Made by a program: the position numbers and the translations under genes. From Nematopogon swammerdamellus (taxonomy: Eukaryota; Arthropoda; Insecta; Lepidoptera; Adelidae), in assembly GCA_946902875.1 (NCBI GenBank), contig OX336340.1, positions 4,981,739 through 5,045,738 on the forward strand: 64,000 nucleotides of DNA, read 5' to 3'. The notes under the pieces are model-generated. The model searched no databases. It saw only the letters and a list, made by a program, of their open reading frames with translations, and had not been told where the DNA came from. Positions 58,980 through 64,000 of this stretch are shown here, piece by piece (positions within the stretch are counted from its first letter, which is position 1; each line of letters begins with the position of its first letter).

Positions 58980-59687
58980 GGGGGACGTTCTTATAGAAAT
59001 GAAGGAAATGTAGCATACTTTTATTTCATATATTTATCCCGTGTAGCAATTTAGGTACTAGGCTGGAGGGTGGGACTTTTTCCTCTGTGGGTGGGACGCC
59101 CATAAGAGAGGTTATGCCGAAACAGTGCCAAATTGATTAAAAAACGCTTAGTAACGTTCCAAACGGTCTGAACTCTTGGGCGGAACAATTTGAGCACGAA
59201 ACGCCAAATAGCGACCAGCGGTCCGAGCACGATACCATGTAACCGTCGTCGTCGTTAAACCTACCGAAATCCGGCAAAGACACCTAGACACCTAGGCTTG
59301 CCAGATCTGACGTTAGCTTTCACGGGACATCAGTCCTTCATAAATAAAGTGGAGAAATTAAAGACCAATATTTTTCTGTTATAATTTTTACGGCGAACTT
59401 TCAGCGTTTTCGCTGAGCGGCGGAGCTACGACTACTAGTCATATTTTTCTTCCTGGGACATATTGCACTCTCCGGGACAAAATGATTTATCGTTCGGGAT
59501 ACAGGACATTGCAGCCTAGGCCGGGACAATCCCGGGCACCTGGCAACCCTGACACCCTAAGTAGACTGCATAATATATCACTGAAAATTGATTTCGGCAT
59601 TTATAAGAATTTTATTATGGGGCTATTTTAAGCATATAATTTTAATATTCAGTATATGAACTTACATGTATGTAGGTACCCTTGATG
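58980..59687. other. Intergenic, unassigned
   Basis: 59440-59560 (CTCCGGGACAAAATGAT, CCCGGGCACCTGGCAA) repeats 33225-33320 in the same orientation, so it is part of an unnamed dispersed repeat. No gene. Confidence 0.4.
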
Positions 59688-59697
59688 CGAAAATAAG

Positions 59698-60880
59698 CGA
59701 TTCTTTACCGTGGTACCATTAGACAGTACCATTAATGGTACGGTGGCAAATTCTTTTGGCCGTGGTACCATCAATGGTACCGTGGTAATATTTTTTTTGC
59801 CGTGGTACCTCATTAATGTTGCCACGGATTAGATGTAAGTAAGTAACCCCCCTGTTCCTAGTAGTCTTCCAGTCTACCCTTTTTTCTTTACCCTATTCCC
59901 AGTAGGTGGTTCCGTGAAAGAAATTCCGTTAGGATAAAATGTAATTAGGTATTTTAAAATGTTCCTAAAATTATAGCGTTGCGTAAATACAAATGGGTTT
60001 GCAAATATTGCAATACAGGAAATCCAATAAGAGGTGACAAGTTTATTTGTACTTCTCTAATCTAAAAAAAGGAAGGAAATACATACCTAACATATTATAA
60101 TACATATGACATCACATCAAATTGCTAGAAGGATGCGGAGTATATCAAAGTTGAATGCAGTGCTCAACATGATAAAATGAACAAGTTTTTAAATTATATA
60201 GAGAAATTTTGGTTAAAGAAGCACATGAACAAATTATCTGTATTCGGCGAACGCCACCGTACTAACAATCCCATTAAAATTAGAAATTAGACAGTACCAT
60301 CAATGGTACTATCTGATAGTACCACGGTAAAGGAACGGTATTTAATAGGTACTACGCAACGCTATAATTTTAGGGTAAAGAAAAAAGGGTAGACTGGTAA
60401 GACTACTAGGAACAGGGGGGGTACTTTCTTAAATCTAATCCGTGGTACCATTAATGAGGTACCACGGCAAAATAATTATTGCCACGGTACCATTGATGGT
60501 ACCACGGCAAAAAGAAATTGCCACCGTACCATCAATGGTACTGTCTAATGGTACCACGGCAAAAAGAAATTGCCACCGTACCATCAATGGTACTGTCTAA
60601 TGGTACCACGGCAAAAAGAAATTGCCACCGTACCATCAATGGTACTGTCTAATGGTACCACGGCAAAAAGAAATTGCCACCGTACCATCAATGGTACTGT
60701 CTAATGGTACCACGGCAAAAAGAAATTGCCACCGTACCATCAATGGTACTGTCTAATGGTACCACGGCAAAAAGAAATTGCCACCGTACCATCAATGGTA
60801 CTGTCTAATGGTACCACGGCAAAAAGAAATTGCCACCGTACCATCAATGGTACTGTCTAATGGTACCACGGTAAAGGAAC
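59698..60880. mobile_element. Fold-back element with 9-bp target duplication and internal satellite
   Basis: GAAAATAAG is present at 59689-59697 and 60881-60889. The ends read CTTTACCGTGGTACCATTAG in both orientations. Further inward, GCCACGGATTAGAT, CCTGTTCCTAGTAGTCTTCC, AGTCTACCCTTTTTTCTTTACCCTA and CTAAAATTATAGCGTTGCG of the left arm are all mirrored in the right arm, so nearly the whole element is one large palindrome. The right arm is extended by the 52-bp array at 60507-60870. No coding frame. A 9-bp duplication fits Mutator-like elements, but the superfamily is uncertain. Confidence 0.8.
60507..60870 (+). repeat. Seven tandem 52-bp units, each palindromic
   Basis: The units start at 60507, 60559, 60611, 60663, 60715, 60767 and 60819; each reads GCAAAAAGAAATTGCCACCG, TACCATCAATGGTAC, TGTCTAATGGTACCACG. 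Units are almost identical. They are contiguous with no unique spacers. Confidence 0.95.
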
Positions 60881-60889
60881 GAAAATAAG

Positions 60890-61500
60890 TTTTGGGGCAC
60901 AAAATATACATTTTCGATTACTCTTAATCCATTCCAGTAGTGATCTGATAAAGCTTCATTTCAGTTAGGGGTATTTATTAGCTAATTATTCTCAAATACC
61001 AAAGGGTATTCAAATCTGCTAATCAATATACTCAATTCACCCAGGTGCATAAGTGAATTCAGTATACTGATTAGTATATTTAATTCACCCCGGTGAACCA
61101 GCCAGGTGAATCAATTTTTTTTCGACGAGAAATTGGTACTCCATTACTCCAGTATTGATAATCCTCGGTAATTATATCTAGCTCCAAAGCATATTTCAGA
61201 AATTTTCGCCCACTCAGGATCGAACAATGCTGCGGGCATGGCGGGGTAAAGCTAATCAAATCACATACAACATTGTACCTATGCTTTTTGCTCTGTTTCA
61301 TCTGGTCACTTACGATGTCGTAGAACTTTACTTCTAGAAGTATTTTGTGGGATTGGTGTGTTTTAGGAAAATATTTGAATTGGTTTGTGGGTGAAGTTTA
61401 TATACTAATGTTATAGATTGTTCTACAATGTACTCAATCAAATAAAGTTATTTTATTTTATTTTGTAATTTTGCGTTTCATTTATCGAATACCTACTATG
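60890..61500. other. Intergenic, unassigned
   Basis: TATACTCAATTCACCCAGGTG and TATATTTAATTCACCCCGGTG form a local repeat at 61025-61100. AATAAA near 61441 is isolated. No gene. Confidence 0.4.
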
Positions 61501-61509
61501 TACGTAGAG

Positions 61510-61690
61510 CAGATGGGCGTTTACCCGTTGATCCACTACTTTGACCCACTGGTGGGTCCACGGGTAATTTTAATTAATTAACCGTAGTGCCACTGCACAA
61601 GATTTAATTTATCTTTACCAGTGGGTCGAAGTAGTGGGTCCACCCACGGGTAATTTCGATTAACCGCGGCGGTCCCACTGCACTAAAGAT
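61510..61690 (+). repeat. Short duplicated palindromic repeat
   Basis: GTGGGTCCACGGGTAATTTT and GGTCCACCCACGGGTAATTTC, each followed by TTAA.CCG and CCCACTGCAC; a roughly 90-bp unit present twice with internal inverted pieces. Confidence 0.65.
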
Positions 61691-62205
61691 TTTTCTTGTA
61701 AAAAAAAAAATAATATTAGTAATTAAATTTTTTTTATTTTAGACAATTTTTGTAAATTTTTCAAAATTGACATACTATTTCTTATATTTGAATACGCCCT
61801 AAAAGTCATTTTCAATGTACCCGGAGGTCATGTAATGCATGAGATCTGTGAATTGTCTGATACTTATATACCATATAGATTCGGAGAAAATAAGCTGTGT
61901 GTGACAGACAGACACGAGAGTGATCCCATAAGAGTTCCGGATTTTTCCTCTTTTGAGATACGGAACCCTAAAAAGTTATAGCTTTACGTATAAGCGTGTA
62001 GGTACATCATTATATTTGAGCACTTTGATCTTTTTATCAATCAGCGATTGGCAAATTGGCTGGTGGTGATATTGTAAATAGATAGCTACAAGTAACAACA
62101 TGAAAAAGTGTAGAGGAGTCATCATTTTGTCGACGAGTCATCATTTTGTCGACGAGGTGAACAAATGCTCACAAAGACTAAATTATACGTAAGTAATAAA
62201 ATTAT
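61691..62205. other. Intergenic, unassigned
   Basis: 61880-61975 ends in GATACGGAACCCTAAAA, a repeat tail also present at 52900. 62110-62160 holds a 20-bp GTCATCATTTTGTCGACGAG direct repeat. No gene. Confidence 0.45.
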
Positions 62206-62545
62206 TCCCTTGCCCCTTACTAGATGGTAGGCTCAAAATTGTAGCCGTCTGGTTTGGTACCACCGTACTGGATGTAAGAATAGCAGCCTCGGTTGTGTTC
62301 TCCTCTAGTCTAGTACAGCCAAACATCCAGGAAAGTTTTCGGTATGGCACGGCCAACAATACCGGATTTGTGTTGTCGGTCCAGTTCAGTGTAGCCGTCA
62401 CGAACGAAGGGAAGTACTGACGTGGTACCAAGTTCATCCGGTGTTATCGTCCCCGTTAGCGGGGACGGGCCGCCGGGGACGATGGGACCTACCGCAAGGA
62501 TGTTGTAGGTGATGTAGCCAACCGTGTCAGTTTCCATAAAAATAA
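62206..62545 (+). mobile_element. SINE-B body joined to SINE-A 3' end
   Basis: 62206-62352 is the SINE-B body (CCCCTTACTAGATGGTAGGC, TGGTTTGGTACCACCGTACT, GTCTAGTACAGCC). At about 62355-62375 it switches to the SINE-A part GTCGGTCCAGTTCAGTGTAG and ends GTGTCAGTTTCCATAAA. A 45-bp GC-rich hairpin (GTCCCCGTTAGCGGGGAC..) is inserted at 62449-62494. It is either a chimera or nested insertion followed by deletion. Confidence 0.7.
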
Positions 62546-62552
62546 AAAAATA

Positions 62553-62678
62553 ATACTGGACTAGAGGAGAACACGCCGAGGCTAACTGTGCGCCCATGTT
62601 TCGTCCAGTACGGTTGTACCAACCCAGTCGGCTACAATTTGAGTCTACCACCTAGTAAGCGGCAAGGGAAGGGACGGT
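62553..62678 (-). mobile_element. SINE-B fragment
   Basis: Complement of the SINE-B body: TACTGGACTAGAGGAGAACA, GTACCAACCCAGTCGGC-like and CTACCACCTAGTAAG.GGCAAGGGAAGGGA. Confidence 0.7.
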
Positions 62679-62727
62679 CTCTTTCTAAATCTCGATGTTC
62701 ATTAATTACTGCCATGTATTGTATATC

Positions 62728-63215
62728 AGGTCTTTCAAAATTAGTTAATAGTACGCTAAGGGGGGGATTCTGTATCATATAGGGAGTAAAACCAATATAT
62801 CATTTTTTTCGACCTTGGGCTTTTTTTTATGTAAAATATTTTTGATGTATTTAAGTAAAAAAATAGGCGGTTGATTTTTATAGCCTAATCGATTCAGTTT
62901 CATAACAGTAACAAAAAAGTCTTCATTACTATTATGATGTAACACGTGTAAGTTGGTAAAAAAAATCAAACTCTTTCTATTCTATACTAATAAAACTAAA
63001 ATTGTGGTTTTTCACAATTTCTGAAAGAAAGAGATCTATGAATTGGAAGACTTTTTTGTTCCTGGCATGAAACTGAAACGATTAAGAATTTTTTTTTTAC
63101 ATTTTACATTTAAAATATTTCTTTTTTGTAAAAAAAAAAATCTTTGTTCTTCAAAGTGATCTATTTTCGATACAGAACCCCCCTTAGCGTACTATTAACT
63201 AATTTTGAAAGACCT
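62728..63215. mobile_element. Inverted-repeat element (MITE-like), ~490 bp
   Basis: AGGTCTTTCAAAATTAGTTA and its near complement TAACTAATTTTGAAAGACCT are the ends; the arms run about 48 bp (including AATAGTACGCTAAGGGGGG). The inside is AT-rich with a second loose inverted pair around GTTTCAT/ATGAAACTGAAACG. It abuts an M1-like relic (62680-62725). Confidence 0.75.
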
Positions 63216-63299
63216 TATATATGTTTTTTTTTATGGATTCTGAATTAGTTGGCTGAATCACATACTCCCGAGAAAACAGAAAACACGAACCATTGCACG

Positions 63300-63530
63300 A
63301 ACACAGCAGCTTCGACCGTCCTTTCATTCAGTGCGTTGGTACCAATTCCGACGGGTCAAAGTCTATACTAACTAGTAAGATATGGGAAGGGACCTATAGT
63401 TTTACGCGAAATACGAACCACTGCCAGCCTCAACGGTCGAACTGTCGCCCATTCAAGTTCTGGCTGCGCCCGGTTACCTCACCGATCGGACGTCGATCGT
63501 GCAACACCGAGTTACGCAGGCTAATCGAGT
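63300..63530 (-). mobile_element. SINE-A, decayed copy
   Basis: Complement of SINE-A: CCTTTCATTCAGTGCGTTGG, AGTTTTACGCGAAATACGAA and a damaged tRNA/5S head ending CACCGAGTTACGCAGGCTA. Confidence 0.65.
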
Positions 63531-63673
63531 TGATCAGTTATTATTCTGTTCGATGCAAATGGAGTGCTTGCAGATCAATTTTTGCAAACAATGAACAGCA
63601 ATGTTTGAGAATGACATTTCTGTGGTATCAATTTCTTTGGGTAAAAGGTAAGAAAATTAAAGTCACAATTCAC

Positions 63674-63870
63674 GTTAGGGCACGGCTACACGACCGATTG
63701 TATCACCAAATAAACAGTTGAGTTGAGTTGGGCATGACGGCTGATTTCTTTCCAACTCAACTGTTTAGTCGTTGAGGTGCACACACGGACGATCAGCGGA
63801 GCGCAGACATTTGCTCCGGGGCGGGCGGTCGCGCAAATTATGATTAGTTGGTTGGTTCGTATTTACTTGT
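63674..63870 (+). repeat. Dispersed repeat (family Q) copy 2
   Basis: CTACACGACCGATTGTATCACC, CAACTCAACTGTTTAGTCG, GGAGCGCAGACATTTGCTCCGG and GCAAATTATGATTAGTTGG, in the same order as 15668-15906. Confidence 0.55.
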
Positions 63871-64000
63871 AAACACGATATTAGTAGGTATTAATATAGC
63901 AAGATTGTGCTATATTCTTATCTCAGAAATTCCCATGTAGTAAATTATATACAACAATTTGTTTTTGACAATAATGACCGCAGCACGTGCATATATATAT
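63871..64000. other. Window end, unassigned
   Basis: AT-rich sequence to the edge, ending in an (AT)n run. Nothing recognised. Confidence 0.4.

Noticed and set aside
60507..60870. CRISPR-like array of regular 52-bp repeats
   Set aside because: The units are contiguous with no unique spacers, are internally palindromic and derive from the ends of a transposon in a eukaryotic genome.

Overview
The window is eukaryotic nuclear DNA, most likely from an insect and probably a moth or butterfly. The reasons are intron-rich conserved animal genes with GT-AG (one GC-AG) introns, an AT-rich background, and a dense load of CR1/RTE/jockey-type non-LTR retrotransposons, SINEs, piggyBac-, hAT- and Tc1/mariner-like elements of the kind seen in Lepidoptera. 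The order assignment is inference. The presence of the five genes is read directly from exon/intron structure, with all codon phases agreeing.

Layout. (1) 1-13102, minus strand: the 5' part of an unrecognised conserved-looking gene, built from five short phase-compatible exons and running off the left edge. Its second intron carries a piggyBac-like element (4531-11253) that was itself split by a near-complete CR1-type retrotransposon (5389-11042). A second, unsplit copy of the same piggyBac-like element lies at 1922-2986. (2) 14009-15373, plus strand: a single-exon SETD4-type SET-domain protein, head to head with gene 1. (3) 16613-16816, minus strand: complete single-exon RNA polymerase subunit RPB10/POLR2L. 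(4) About 16.9-24.7 kb: no host gene seen; decayed transposases, inverted-repeat elements, SINEs and a 3.5-kb element with roughly 500-bp inverted arms. (5) 24698-42255, plus strand: complete ABCB7/Atm1 mitochondrial ABC half-transporter, 13 coding exons and 721 codons, with a broken tandem copy of exon 9. (6) 42.3-49.0 kb: repeats. (7) 49022-58095, plus strand: complete lebercilin-like (LCA5 family) ciliary coiled-coil gene, 7 coding exons and 625 codons, with a perfect RFX X-box palindrome 161 bp before its ATG and an array of seven extra partial copies of exon 4 inside the following intron. (8) 58.1-64.0 kb: repeats, including a fold-back element with a 52-bp tandem array.

The genes do not form a pathway together: they cover protein methylation, transcription, mitochondrial Fe-S export and cilia. 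The unusual material is mostly in the repeats. One SINE body is found behind three different 5' heads, one of which fuses a tRNA-like and a 5S-rRNA-like promoter. The CR1 element carries a third long open frame made of three diverged 65-residue repeats whose length changes all keep frame. There are also several multi-level nested insertions with clear target-site duplications.
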